Positions 7,026 through 14,069 of a stretch of 53,475 bases of DNA are shown one piece after another (positions within the stretch are counted from its first letter, which is position 1; the number at the start of each line of letters is the position of its first letter). Below the pieces are notes generated by a model. It made no database searches. It was not told the DNA's origin and saw nothing but the letters and a program-made list of their open reading frames with translations. The DNA comes from Hymenobacter lapidarius (GTDB taxonomy: Bacteria; Bacteroidota; Bacteroidia; Cytophagales; Hymenobacteraceae), in contig NZ_MDZB01000102.1 of the NCBI RefSeq assembly GCF_001816145.1, positions 1 to 53,475 on the forward strand. Direction: 5' to 3'. Position numbers and translations under genes: made by a program.

Positions 7026-8288
7026 CTAAGCGTCCAGCTCGCCAGCGATGACGTTCATGGACGAGAGGATAACAATGGCGTCGGAGAGGGTGGTCCCCAC
7101 GGCCATTTCAGGGTACGCCTGGTAATAGATGAAGCACGGCCGGCGGAAGTGCAGGCGGTAGGGCGTGCGTCCACCGTCCGAAACCAAGTAGAAACCCAAC
7201 TCGCCGTTGCCGCCTTCCACGGAGTGATAAACCTCGCCAACGGGCGCATCAATCTCGCCCATCACGATTTTGAAGTGGTAAATCAGGGCCTCCATGTTCT
7301 TGTACACTTCCGGCTTGGCCGGGAGGTAGTAGTGCGGGGCATCGGCGTGGTAGGGGCCTTCGGGCAGGTTGTCAAGCGCCTGATTGATGATGCGCAGGCT
7401 CTGCCAGATTTCCTCGTTGCGCACGATGAACCGGTCGTAGGTATCGCCGTTGGTACCCACCGGAATGTCGAACTCGAAGTCTTCGTAGCTGGAATAAGGA
7501 TTCATCACCCGCACGTCGTAGTCGACGCCGGCAGCCCGCAGGTTGGGACCGGTGAAGCCATAGTTTAACGCTTTTTCAGCCGAAATCGGGCCCACGTTCA
7601 CCACGCGGTCCATGAAAATGCGGTTGCGGTTGAACATTGATTCGAACTCCTTCATCACCACGGGGAAGCTTTTCAGCCAGGCGCGTAGCTTGGCGATGGC
7701 TGCCGGCGAAAGGTCGCGCTCCATGCCGCCCACGCGGCCCATGTTGGTGGTGAGGCGGGCGCCGCACACCTCCTCGTAAATTTCGTACACCTTCTCGCGC
7801 TCCTGAAACAAGTACAGGAAGCCGGTGAAGGCGCCCGTGTCCACACCCAGGATGGAATTGCAGATGAGGTGGTCGGTAATGCGAGCCAACTCCATCATAA
7901 TCACGCGGATGTACTGCGCGCGTTTGGGCACGGTCACACCGAGCAGCTTCTCCACCGTCATGTGCCAGCCCAGGTTGTTGATGGGCGACGAACAGTAGTT
8001 CATCCGGTCGGTAAGGGTCGTGATTTGGTAGAACGGCCGGCGCTCAGCAATCTTCTCAAATGCCCGATGGATGTAGCCGATGGTGGGCACGCCGGACACA
8101 ATCCGCTCGCCATCCATTTGCAGGATGTTCTGGAAAATGCCGTGCGTGGCCGGGTGCGTGGGGCCCAGGTTCAGCGTCGTCAGCTCCTGGCTGAAGTCGT
8201 TGAGCAGGGGCATGAGCTGGCCGTGGCGCTGGGCGGCGGCCTCTTCAGTGATTTTGCGGGTGCCTTCCAGCGTGTCGTTTACTGCCAT
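7026..8288 (-). CDS. nuoD: NADH-quinone oxidoreductase subunit D (49 kDa)
   Basis: 420 residues, a stand-alone NuoD (not fused to NuoC). It forms the quinone-binding pocket with NuoB. Typical blocks are LNLGPTHPATHGIFQ near residue 40, GYIHRAFEKIAE, TDRMNYCSSPINN, TGPNLRAAGVDYDVR and the C-terminal LSSMNVIAGELDA. The HPATHG and IHR histidines, involved in quinone binding, are present. The ATG at 8288 is followed upstream by a palindromic repeat that separates it from nuoC. Confidence 0.96.
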   Translation of the reverse strand: MAVNDTLEGTRKITEEAAAQRHGQLMPLLNDFSQELTTLNLGPTHPATHGIFQNILQMDGERIVSGVPTIGYIHRAFEKIAERRPFYQITTLTDRMNYCSSPINNLGWHMTVEKLLGVTVPKRAQYIRVIMMELARITDHLICNSILGVDTGAFTGFLYLFQEREKVYEIYEEVCGARLTTNMGRVGGMERDLSPAAIAKLRAWLKSFPVVMKEFESMFNRNRIFMDRVVNVGPISAEKALNYGFTGPNLRAAGVDYDVRVMNPYSSYEDFEFDIPVGTNGDTYDRFIVRNEEIWQSLRIINQALDNLPEGPYHADAPHYYLPAKPEVYKNMEALIYHFKIVMGEIDAPVGEVYHSVEGGNGELGFYLVSDGGRTPYRLHFRRPCFIYYQAYPEMAVGTTLSDAIVILSSMNVIAGELDA

Positions 8289-8296
8289 TTTATTCT

Positions 8297-8404
8297 TGTC
8301 ATCCTGAGCGCAGCGAAAGACCTTATCACGTCCGCGCCGCAGGTTGTTGCTATGGATTCTGGCGAAAGCAGCGGTGATAAGACGCTTCCTTCGTCAGCAT
8401 GACA
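8297..8404. repeat. Palindromic repeat, GTCATGCTGAGC family, copy 4 (nuoC/nuoD junction)
   Basis: A 108-base palindrome. TGTCATCCTGAGCGCAGCG and CTTATCACGTC at the left pair with GGTGATAAGACGC and TCGTCAGCATGACA at the right. The central CTGGCGAAAGCAGCGGTGATAAGA closely matches copy 1. It ends 7 bases before the nuoC stop codon and begins 8 bases after the nuoD start. Confidence 0.85.
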
Positions 8405-8411
8405 AATAGGG

Positions 8412-8972
8412 TTATCTTCCGAAAAACAGGTCTGTTTTGTCTTCGCGGGTGCCGTCTTCCAGCGGGTATTGCTTCCGCATGGGGTGGTAATCCATGTCCT
8501 CCACGTTGAGGATGCGAATGAGATTGGGGTGGCCGGTGAAGATGACGCCGTAGAAATCGTAGGCCTCGCGCTCCATCCAGTTGGCGGCGGCGTAGAGGTC
8601 GGTAAGGGTCGGCACCACCGGGTCGGCCACCGGAAAGAAGATTTTCAGACGTAGCCGGATGTTTTGCGTCAGGCTGTGCAGGTGGTAAATCATGCCCAAC
8701 TCCCGGCCTTCGTTCTCCGGGTAGTTGATGCCGCACATCGTGGTCAGGAAGTTCAGCTTGATTTCCTGGTCCTGCTGCAGGCCGGCAATGATGCCGTGGA
8801 TGCGCTCCCGCGTGGTAGTCACGGATAGCAGGCCGTATTGCTCCTCCAAGTCGGTGAAGGTGTCCTCGCCGAACAACTGGTGCAGCAAAGACAGCACCCG
8901 CGCATTCTGGACCTTAATCGGGTCTTCGGCAACAGCGACTTCGGGAGCGGCGGCAGATTCCTGAGGATTCAT
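8412..8972 (-). CDS. nuoC: NADH-quinone oxidoreductase subunit C (30 kDa)
   Basis: 186 residues, a hydrophilic subunit of the peripheral arm. The family signature is WMEREAYDFYGVIFTGHPNL (about 133-152), followed by RILNVEDMDYHPMRKQYPL. An N-terminal extension of about 25 Ala/Glu-rich residues precedes the conserved domain. The start is the ATG at 8972. It lies between two different palindromic elements in the nuo operon. Confidence 0.95.
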   Translation of the reverse strand: MNPQESAAAPEVAVAEDPIKVQNARVLSLLHQLFGEDTFTDLEEQYGLLSVTTTRERIHGIIAGLQQDQEIKLNFLTTMCGINYPENEGRELGMIYHLHSLTQNIRLRLKIFFPVADPVVPTLTDLYAAANWMEREAYDFYGVIFTGHPNLIRILNVEDMDYHPMRKQYPLEDGTREDKTDLFFGR

Positions 8973-8975
8973 TCT

Positions 8976-9077
8976 TTAGCTATTAGCTGTAAGCTACTAG
9001 CTGTTAGCTTTCTCTTCGAGCCGAAAATCTGATTGCCCAAGAGAGCTAACAGCTAACAGCTAATGGCTAACAGCTAA
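8976..9077. repeat. AT-rich word palindrome A (nuoB/nuoC junction), TTAGCTGTTAGCT word
   Basis: About 40-base arms: the left arm (8976-9015) is built from TTAGCT, AAGCTACTAGCTGTTAGCT and ends TCTCTT; the right arm (9039-9077) is AAGAGAGCTAACAGC followed by more AGCTAA words. Each arm is itself a run of TTAGCT-type words. The 23-base centre is unrelated. It fills the whole gap between nuoC and nuoB and touches the nuoB stop codon. It differs in sequence from the GTCATGCTGAGC family. Confidence 0.85.
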
Positions 9078-9635
9078 TTATTTGATGTTGTAAGATTCGA
9101 GCAAGGCCTGATACTCAGGCGCGTTGCGGCGGCGGAAGGATTCGTTGCGGGCCAGGTCCTGCACGCGCATCAGGCCATCAATCACCTGCTCGGGGCGGGG
9201 CGGGCAGCCGGGCACGTACACATCAACCGGGATGATGCGGTCAATGCCCTGCAGCACCGAATACGAGTCGAAAATGCCGCCTGAGCAGGCGCAGGCGCCC
9301 ATGGCCAGCACCCAGCGGGGCTCGGCCATCTGCTCGTACACCTGCTTCACGATGGGAGCCATCTTCTTGGCGATGGTGCCCATCACCATGAGCAAGTCGG
9401 CTTGGCGGGGCGAGAAGCTGGGCCGCTCGGAGCCGAAACGCGAGATGTCGTAGTGCGAGCCCATGGTGGCCATGAACTCGATGCCGCAGCAGGAGGTAGC
9501 GAAAGGCAAGGGCCAGAGCGAGTTGGCGCGGGCCATGCCCACTACTTTCTCCAGCGAAGTGGCAAAGAAGCCGGCGCCTTCGACGCCATCGGGGGCTTCA
9601 ACCGTTTTGATTTCCGGAACGCGGGTATCCATCAT
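9078..9635 (-). CDS. nuoB: NADH-quinone oxidoreductase subunit B (cluster N2)
   Basis: 185 residues. It binds the terminal 4Fe-4S cluster N2, which reduces quinone. Ligands are the adjacent C49-C50 (ATSCCGIEF), C115 (GACACSGG) and C144 (GCPPRPEQ); the spacings of 65 and 29 residues match E. coli NuoB. Two consecutive ATG codons (9635 and 9632) could both start it. Gene order nuoA-nuoB is standard. Confidence 0.97.
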   Translation of the reverse strand: MMDTRVPEIKTVEAPDGVEGAGFFATSLEKVVGMARANSLWPLPFATSCCGIEFMATMGSHYDISRFGSERPSFSPRQADLLMVMGTIAKKMAPIVKQVYEQMAEPRWVLAMGACACSGGIFDSYSVLQGIDRIIPVDVYVPGCPPRPEQVIDGLMRVQDLARNESFRRRNAPEYQALLESYNIK

Positions 9636-9705
9636 ATAAAAGTCAGATTTGGAGGCCTATCGGCTCAGTAACCAACACCGGCCTGGCGGCAAAAGTTTGG
9701 CCGAA

Positions 9706-10098
9706 TTACGCCTCGTTCCAGCGCAGAATGCCTTTTTTGATGATGTACAGAAAGCCCGCCAGCAGAAAGAACATGAATAGTATCATGGCAATGAAACCGT
9801 CGTTGCCCAAGGCCCGGAAATTCACGGCCCACGGATACATGAAAATAACCTCGACGTCGAACAATACGAACACGATGGCGGTGAGGAAGTACTTCACCGA
9901 AATGGGCGCACGGGCGTTGCCCACGGACTCGATGCCGCACTCAAAAGAGGCGTCCTTCACGGCACTCTTGCGCTTGGGACCCACGAGGTGGGAAACAATC
10001 ATGGCAAAGGCCACGAATGCCAGCGCCAGCCCGAACTGAATGAGAATGGGCAGGTAATCGGCAGGCTGGTAACCGTTGACGGGCAGGGCTAGGTACAT
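9706..10098 (-). CDS. nuoA: NADH-quinone oxidoreductase subunit A
   Basis: 130 residues from the ATG at 10098 (a TTG three codons upstream is an unlikely alternative). Three membrane helices; ND3 family. The conserved loop KDASFECGIESVGNARAP carries the Cys that reports the active/deactive state in other complex I enzymes, followed by the VKYFLTAIVFVLFDVEV helix. It is the first gene of the operon, with a good promoter 45 bases upstream. Confidence 0.95.
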   Translation of the reverse strand: MYLALPVNGYQPADYLPILIQFGLALAFVAFAMIVSHLVGPKRKSAVKDASFECGIESVGNARAPISVKYFLTAIVFVLFDVEVIFMYPWAVNFRALGNDGFIAMILFMFFLLAGFLYIIKKGILRWNEA

Positions 10099-10142
10099 AG
10101 TGGTCAATTATATAGCAAACAGGCCTCACGGGCGCTGAAGGG

Positions 10143-10173
10143 CAAAGGTAGGGCCCACGGGTTTGGGGCGCAA
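10143..10173 (-). promoter_or_regulatory. Bacteroidota-type promoter of the nuo operon
   Basis: On the minus strand, TTG (10173-10171) is followed after 20 bases by TACCTTTG (10150-10143), matching the Bacteroidota sigma-ABfr/RpoD consensus TTTG-N19-TAnnTTTG. It leaves a leader of about 38 bases before the nuoA ATG. This is seen by eye; no transcription start data are available. Confidence 0.7.
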
Positions 10174-10202
10174 TGTTATAAATGGCGGGCGAGTTTGCCG
10201 GT

Positions 10203-10210
10203 TATCTTTG
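10203..10210 (+). promoter_or_regulatory. Possible -7 element for the Uma2 gene
   Basis: TATCTTTG matches TAnnTTTG and lies 18 bases before the ATG at 10229, giving a very short leader. I see no matching TTG at the expected distance upstream, so the call is weak. It is divergent from the nuo promoter. Confidence 0.4.
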
Positions 10211-10228
10211 GATATTAAGCAGGAACTA

Positions 10229-10831
10229 ATGGAGCAGGAAAAACCCACCGCAAAGCGCTATACCGTGGCCGAGTACATGGCCCTCGAAATGCGGAGTGAC
10301 GTCAGGCACGAATTCTTTGAGGGCGAAGTATTTGCGATGGCAGGTGCTTCCATTCGGCACAATCTGCTGATTGGAAATTGCTTCTTGGCGTTGCGAATGG
10401 GCCTGCGAGGTTCGACTTGTCGCGTCTTTACCGAAAGTGTACAATTAGCCGTAGAGCAAGGCCGCTACTACAACTACCCTGACGTGGCGGTTACCTGCGC
10501 ACCGGGTGATTTGTTGGCGGAGCGTACGATAGAATCGCCGGTTTTACTGATTGAAGTGCTCTCGAAATCAACTGCCAATCGCGACCGGAGCTGGAAATTC
10601 AATCAGTACAAGCAACTTCCTTCATTGCGTCATTACCTGCTGGTTTCGCAAACGACTTGCTTAGTGGAGTGGTACCGCCGCGAAGAGAGCGGCGTCTGGT
10701 CCTTCACGCCGCTGACGCTGTTTACCGACGAGCTATCCATTCCTGAACTGGGCATGACGTTGCGTTTGCAGGATGTCTACGAAGACACGGGTGTTACGCA
10801 GATGACAAATCATCCGGACCCGGAAGAATAA
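10229..10831 (+). CDS. Uma2-family (DUF820) PD-(D/E)xK nuclease-like protein
   Basis: 200 residues from the ATG at 10229. The pattern is typical of Uma2 proteins: YTVAEYMALE at 11-20, RHEFFEGEVFAMAGA at 26-40, SIRHNLLIGN, then YPDVAV with D85, and LLIEVLSKSTANRDR with E109, the likely metal ligands of a restriction-endonuclease-like fold. The family is abundant in cyanobacteria and Bacteroidota as solitary genes. Its cellular role is not established. It stands alone between the nuo promoter region and pruA with its own terminator. Confidence 0.9.
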   Translation: MEQEKPTAKRYTVAEYMALEMRSDVRHEFFEGEVFAMAGASIRHNLLIGNCFLALRMGLRGSTCRVFTESVQLAVEQGRYYNYPDVAVTCAPGDLLAERTIESPVLLIEVLSKSTANRDRSWKFNQYKQLPSLRHYLLVSQTTCLVEWYRREESGVWSFTPLTLFTDELSIPELGMTLRLQDVYEDTGVTQMTNHPDPEE

Positions 10832-10867
10832 AAAAGGGCCCGCATCGAGTGATGTGGGCCCTTTTTT
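10831..10867. terminator. Bidirectional terminator between the Uma2 gene and pruA
   Basis: Stem AAAAAGGGCCCGCATC pairs with GATGTGGGCCCTTTTT around a GAGT loop (one bulge), flanked by A and T runs. It lies between the convergent stop codons of the two genes and can serve both. Confidence 0.92.
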
Positions 10868-10868
10868 A

Positions 10869-12533
10869 TTACAAACCTTTGTCGCGGTTCAAATCCTCGG
10901 CGGGCTCGGCCCCCAGGAACGGGTAGCGGTAGTCGGTGACGGGGACAAATGTTTCCTTGATGGCGCGGGGCGACACCCAGCGAATCAGGTTGAGCGACGA
11001 GCCGGCTTTGTCGTTGGTGCCGGAAGCGCGGGCACCACCGAAGGGCTGCTGGCCCACCACGGCGCCGGTGGGCTTGTCGTTGATGTAGAAGTTGCCGGCC
11101 GCGTTCTGCAGGCGCTTGCTGGCCAAGTCAATAGCGTACCTGTCTTGGGCAAACACCGCGCCGGTGAGGGCGTAGGGTGAGGTGCTGTCCACCAGGTCCA
11201 GCGCTTCCTCAAACTTGTCGGCGTCGTACACGTGCACCGTGAGCACGGGGCCGAACAACTCCTCGCACATGGTCACGTATTTCGGGTCTTTGGCCACGAT
11301 AACCGTGGGTTCGATAAAGTAACCTTTCGACTTGTCGTAGCCGCCGCCGGTAATGATTTCGGCGTTCGGGTCGGCCTTGGCGGCGTCGATGTACTTGGCC
11401 AGCTTATCGAAAGACTTCTCGTCAATTACGGCGTTGATGAAGTTGCCGAAGTCCTCCACGTCGCCCATCTTGAACGAGGCGAGGTCTTCCTTCACGTAGC
11501 CGAGGATTTCATCGGCCGTGTTGGAGGGCAGGTACACGCGCGACGCGGCCGAGCATTTCTGGCCCTGGTACTCAAACGCGCCCCGGCTCATGCCCACGGC
11601 CACGGCTTTGGGGTGGGCCGAGTGGTGGGCCAGGATGAAGTCTTTGCCGCCGGTTTCGCCCACAATGCGCGGGTAGGACTTGTAGCCGGCAATATTCTGA
11701 CCGATGGTCTGCCAGATGTTCTGGAACACGCCGGTAGAGCCGGTGAAGTGGATGCCGGCAAAGTCGCGGTGCGCGAAAATGACGTCGCCGGCTGTGGGGC
11801 CGTCCACGTACACAAGGTTAATCACGCCATCGGGCACACCGGCTTCCATAAACAGCTCCATCAGCACCTGGGCCGAGTAAATCTGCGTGTTGGCGGGCTT
11901 CCAGACAATGACGTTGCCCATCATGGCCGCCGAAGACGGCAGGTTGCCGGCAATGGACGTGAAGTTGAACGGCGTGAGGGCGAACACGAAGCCCTCCAAT
12001 GGGCGGTGTTCCACGCGGTTCCACATGCCGGGCAGGCTCTCGGGCTGCTGCTTGTAGATTTCCTGCATGTAGTACACGTTGAAGCGGAAAAAGTCAATCA
12101 GCTCGCACGCAGCGTCAATTTCAGCCTGGAAGGCATTCTTGCTTTGGCCCAGCATGGTGGCCGCGTTGATGCGGGCGCGGTAAGGGCCGGCCAGCAGGTC
12201 GGCGGCTTTGAGGAACACGGCGGCGCGGTGCTCCCAAGGCAGCTCGGCCCAAGCCGTGCGGGCGGCCAGGGCGGCCTCAATAGCCAGCTTCACGTGGCTG
12301 GCGTCGCCGGCGTGGAATTGGCCGATGGTGCGCTGGTGGTCATGCGGCGGGCTGATGCGCTGGGTTTTGCCCGTGCGCACTTCTTTTCCACCGATGTACA
12401 TCGGGATGTCCAGCTCCAGGTTGCGCAGGCTCTTGAGTTGCTGCTGCAGTTCCAGCTTCTCTTTCGAGCCGGGCGCGTAGCCTTTCACGGGTTCGTTAAT
12501 CGGGATGGGGACGTTGAAAAAGGCGTTGGCCAT
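10869..12533 (-). CDS. pruA: L-glutamate gamma-semialdehyde dehydrogenase (1-pyrroline-5-carboxylate dehydrogenase)
   Basis: 554 residues from the ATG at 12533. The frame stays open much further upstream but that stretch overlaps the next gene and is not conserved in character. It oxidises glutamate semialdehyde to glutamate with NAD, the second step of proline catabolism. The catalytic Glu is E293 in VGETGGKDFI and the catalytic Cys is C327 in YQGQKCSAASRVY. The Rossmann motif FTGSTGVF is near 263-270. Stand-alone PruA without the proline dehydrogenase domain is usual here; no putA/prodh is adjacent. A terminator follows closely. Confidence 0.95.
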   Translation of the reverse strand: MANAFFNVPIPINEPVKGYAPGSKEKLELQQQLKSLRNLELDIPMYIGGKEVRTGKTQRISPPHDHQRTIGQFHAGDASHVKLAIEAALAARTAWAELPWEHRAAVFLKAADLLAGPYRARINAATMLGQSKNAFQAEIDAACELIDFFRFNVYYMQEIYKQQPESLPGMWNRVEHRPLEGFVFALTPFNFTSIAGNLPSSAAMMGNVIVWKPANTQIYSAQVLMELFMEAGVPDGVINLVYVDGPTAGDVIFAHRDFAGIHFTGSTGVFQNIWQTIGQNIAGYKSYPRIVGETGGKDFILAHHSAHPKAVAVGMSRGAFEYQGQKCSAASRVYLPSNTADEILGYVKEDLASFKMGDVEDFGNFINAVIDEKSFDKLAKYIDAAKADPNAEIITGGGYDKSKGYFIEPTVIVAKDPKYVTMCEELFGPVLTVHVYDADKFEEALDLVDSTSPYALTGAVFAQDRYAIDLASKRLQNAAGNFYINDKPTGAVVGQQPFGGARASGTNDKAGSSLNLIRWVSPRAIKETFVPVTDYRYPFLGAEPAEDLNRDKGL

Positions 12534-12592
12534 GGGGTTCGGATTAGGTGGTGTGGGAGTTTTGGTGGGCAGGGGCAAAGGTAAAGCGAATC

Positions 12593-13141
12593 TTAAAGCA
12601 GCGGCAGCAGTTCCCGCACTTGGCGCACCAAATCGTCGCGGGAGCCGGTGTTGTGCAGCGTGGCGGCGAAGTGCGGGTAGTTGTCCATTGCCGTTTCGCT
12701 GGGGTGGTTGTCGTCGCGGGTGCCGTCGCCGCGCTGGCGCAGCGGGTCGCCTTCCACGCGCAGCATGAGGCCGCCGCGGGCCCGAATGGGGTCGGCTTCG
12801 TTGGGGTAGCGCACGTCGGGCACCAGCACAAAGGCATCGGGCGGCAGGCCGGCGAAGAAGGCATCGACCCACACCAGCGGCTCCCACACCCGCAACGCCT
12901 GACCCACTTGCTGGAGCATTTCGCCGCGCGTGCGGTTGAAGGTCGGCATCAGCTCGGCTTTGCCTTTTTGGGAATAGTAGGGAGCCACGTCCTCGCCGGT
13001 CAGGGCCGCACACACGGACTTAATGGAGTCGCCGAAAGAGCGAACCTGCCAGATGCGCTCGGGCTGCAGCTGTTGCAGCAGGCGGGCCACGGTGTCTTTG
13101 CCGCTGCCCCGGCGGCCCGAAAGGCCAATGAGGTGTACCAT
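12593..13141 (-). CDS. P-loop kinase, deoxynucleoside-monophosphate kinase-like
   Basis: 182 residues from the ATG at 13141. A Walker A motif GRRGSGKDT (9-17) opens the protein. The middle has RGEMLQQVGQALR and the end DVRYPNEADPIRARGG followed by LMLRVEGD. This order (P-loop with GKD, then DVR(F/Y)PNE) resembles phage-type dNMP kinases such as the T4 gp1 group. Those enzymes phosphorylate dNMPs. Substrate here is inferred from resemblance only. It ends 59 bases before pruA begins and is not obviously linked to it. No phage genes surround it. Confidence 0.7.
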   Translation of the reverse strand: MVHLIGLSGRRGSGKDTVARLLQQLQPERIWQVRSFGDSIKSVCAALTGEDVAPYYSQKGKAELMPTFNRTRGEMLQQVGQALRVWEPLVWVDAFFAGLPPDAFVLVPDVRYPNEADPIRARGGLMLRVEGDPLRQRGDGTRDDNHPSETAMDNYPHFAATLHNTGSRDDLVRQVRELLPLL

Positions 13142-13161
13142 GGGATATAGGATTTCCGGCA

Positions 13162-13251
13162 CGTCATGCTGAGCGGAGCCGAAGCATCTCTACCGCAATA
13201 GTAATTAGTCACTTGCGCGGTAGAGATGCTTCGGCTCCGCTCAGCATGACG
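13162..13251. repeat. Palindromic repeat, GTCATGCTGAGC family, copy 5 (second subtype)
   Basis: A 90-base near-perfect palindrome: CGTCATGCTGAGCGGAGCCG and AAGCATCTCTACCGC at the left pair with GCGGTAGAGATGCTTCGGC and TCCGCTCAGCATGACG at the right, leaving a loop of about 20 bases. The arms are better preserved than in the nuo copies, so it is probably younger. It lies between the kinase-like gene and the HAD gene. Confidence 0.9.
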
Positions 13252-13271
13252 GCCTTTTTATTCAATGTCAT

Positions 13272-13964
13272 TTACAAAATAGCCTTCAGCTCACTCAGGC
13301 AGCTGATTTCGTGCGTTATCGTGTTGAAGTGCCGGCGCTTGTCGGGGTTGAAATACACTTGGTCGATGCCGGCGTTGCAGGCGCCCAGCACGTCGCATTC
13401 CAGGTTGTCGCCAATCATGAGGCTTTCGGCTTTGGTGGCGCCGGTGCGCTCCAGGGCGTGGGCAAACATGCGCGGGTCGGGCTTGAGGTGGCCGCTGTGC
13501 TCGGAGGTGATGATTTCCTCGAAGTAGTGCGTCAGGTTCGACGAAGCCAGTTTGATGGCCTGCACATCGTTGAAGCCGTTGGTTATCAGGTGCAGGCGGT
13601 AATTGGGCTTGAGGTAGTCCAGTACCTCGTGGGTGAAGGGGAATACCGCCGATTTCTGGGGCAGAATATCCGTGAACTCGGCCGAAATAGTGGCCGGAAT
13701 CTCCGCTTCGGGCACGCCCAGCTTGGTCAGCGTCCGCACGAAACGAACTTCGCGCAACTGCCGCTGCGATATTTTATTGCTCTGGTACAGGCGCCACAGA
13801 GCGTGGTTGACGTCGCTGTAAACCCGCACAAATTCCTCAACCTGAAAGCTGCGGTAACGAGCAAAATCGTGCCGCTCAAACAGCAGGTGCAGGGTTTCGT
13901 TGGCGTTTTTCTCGAAGTCCCACAGCGTGTGGTCGAGGTCGAAGAAGAGGTGACGGTATTTCAT
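13272..13964 (-). CDS. HAD-family hydrolase, YjjG-type nucleotidase
   Basis: 230 residues. The HAD nucleophile motif is D9-L-D11 in FFDLDHTLWDF; motif II is LITNG near 126-130; motif III is the Lys in SGHLKPDPRMF; motif IV is GDNLECDVLGA. The helical cap between (about 20-90) and the DLDHTLWDFEKN start fit the YjjG group, whose E. coli member removes phosphate from non-canonical pyrimidine nucleotides. The substrate is inferred. A word palindrome separates it from the UbiA gene. Confidence 0.9.
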   Translation of the reverse strand: MKYRHLFFDLDHTLWDFEKNANETLHLLFERHDFARYRSFQVEEFVRVYSDVNHALWRLYQSNKISQRQLREVRFVRTLTKLGVPEAEIPATISAEFTDILPQKSAVFPFTHEVLDYLKPNYRLHLITNGFNDVQAIKLASSNLTHYFEEIITSEHSGHLKPDPRMFAHALERTGATKAESLMIGDNLECDVLGACNAGIDQVYFNPDKRRHFNTITHEISCLSELKAIL

Positions 13965-13971
13965 TAAAATG

Positions 13972-14066
13972 TTAGTTGTCAGTTACTCGTTGTCAGTTGT
14001 TCGTTGTGGGCATTCTGCTTTTCAAATAAAACAAGCTGACAACCGATAACAAGTAACTGACAACTA
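13972..14066. repeat. AT-rich word palindrome B, TTAGTTGTCAGTTA word
   Basis: The left arm starts TTAGTTGTCAGTTACTCGTTGT and repeats GTTGTCAGTTGTTCG; the right arm holds AAGCTGACAACCGATAAC and ends AAGTAACTGACAACTAA. The outermost 14 bases of the arms are perfectly complementary. It fills the gap between the HAD gene and the UbiA gene on the minus strand and stops four bases before the UbiA stop codon. The design matches palindromes A and C, but the sequence differs. Confidence 0.8.
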
Positions 14067-14069
14067 AAA

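Noticed and set aside
1932..8404. Intergenic palindromes read as ordinary terminators within the nuo operon
   Set aside because: They lack a T-run after the stem, have large unpaired centres and share sequence between sites, so they are repeat elements. An RNA effect is possible but not simple termination.
11232..12584. 450-codon plus-strand frame opposite pruA
   Set aside because: Composition (Val, His, Gly, Arg-rich) and lack of motifs show it is the antisense shadow of pruA.
12534..13013. N-terminal extension of the pruA frame
   Set aside because: It overlaps the kinase-like gene in another frame, is Arg/Ala-rich and lies before a conserved MANAFFNVPIP start.
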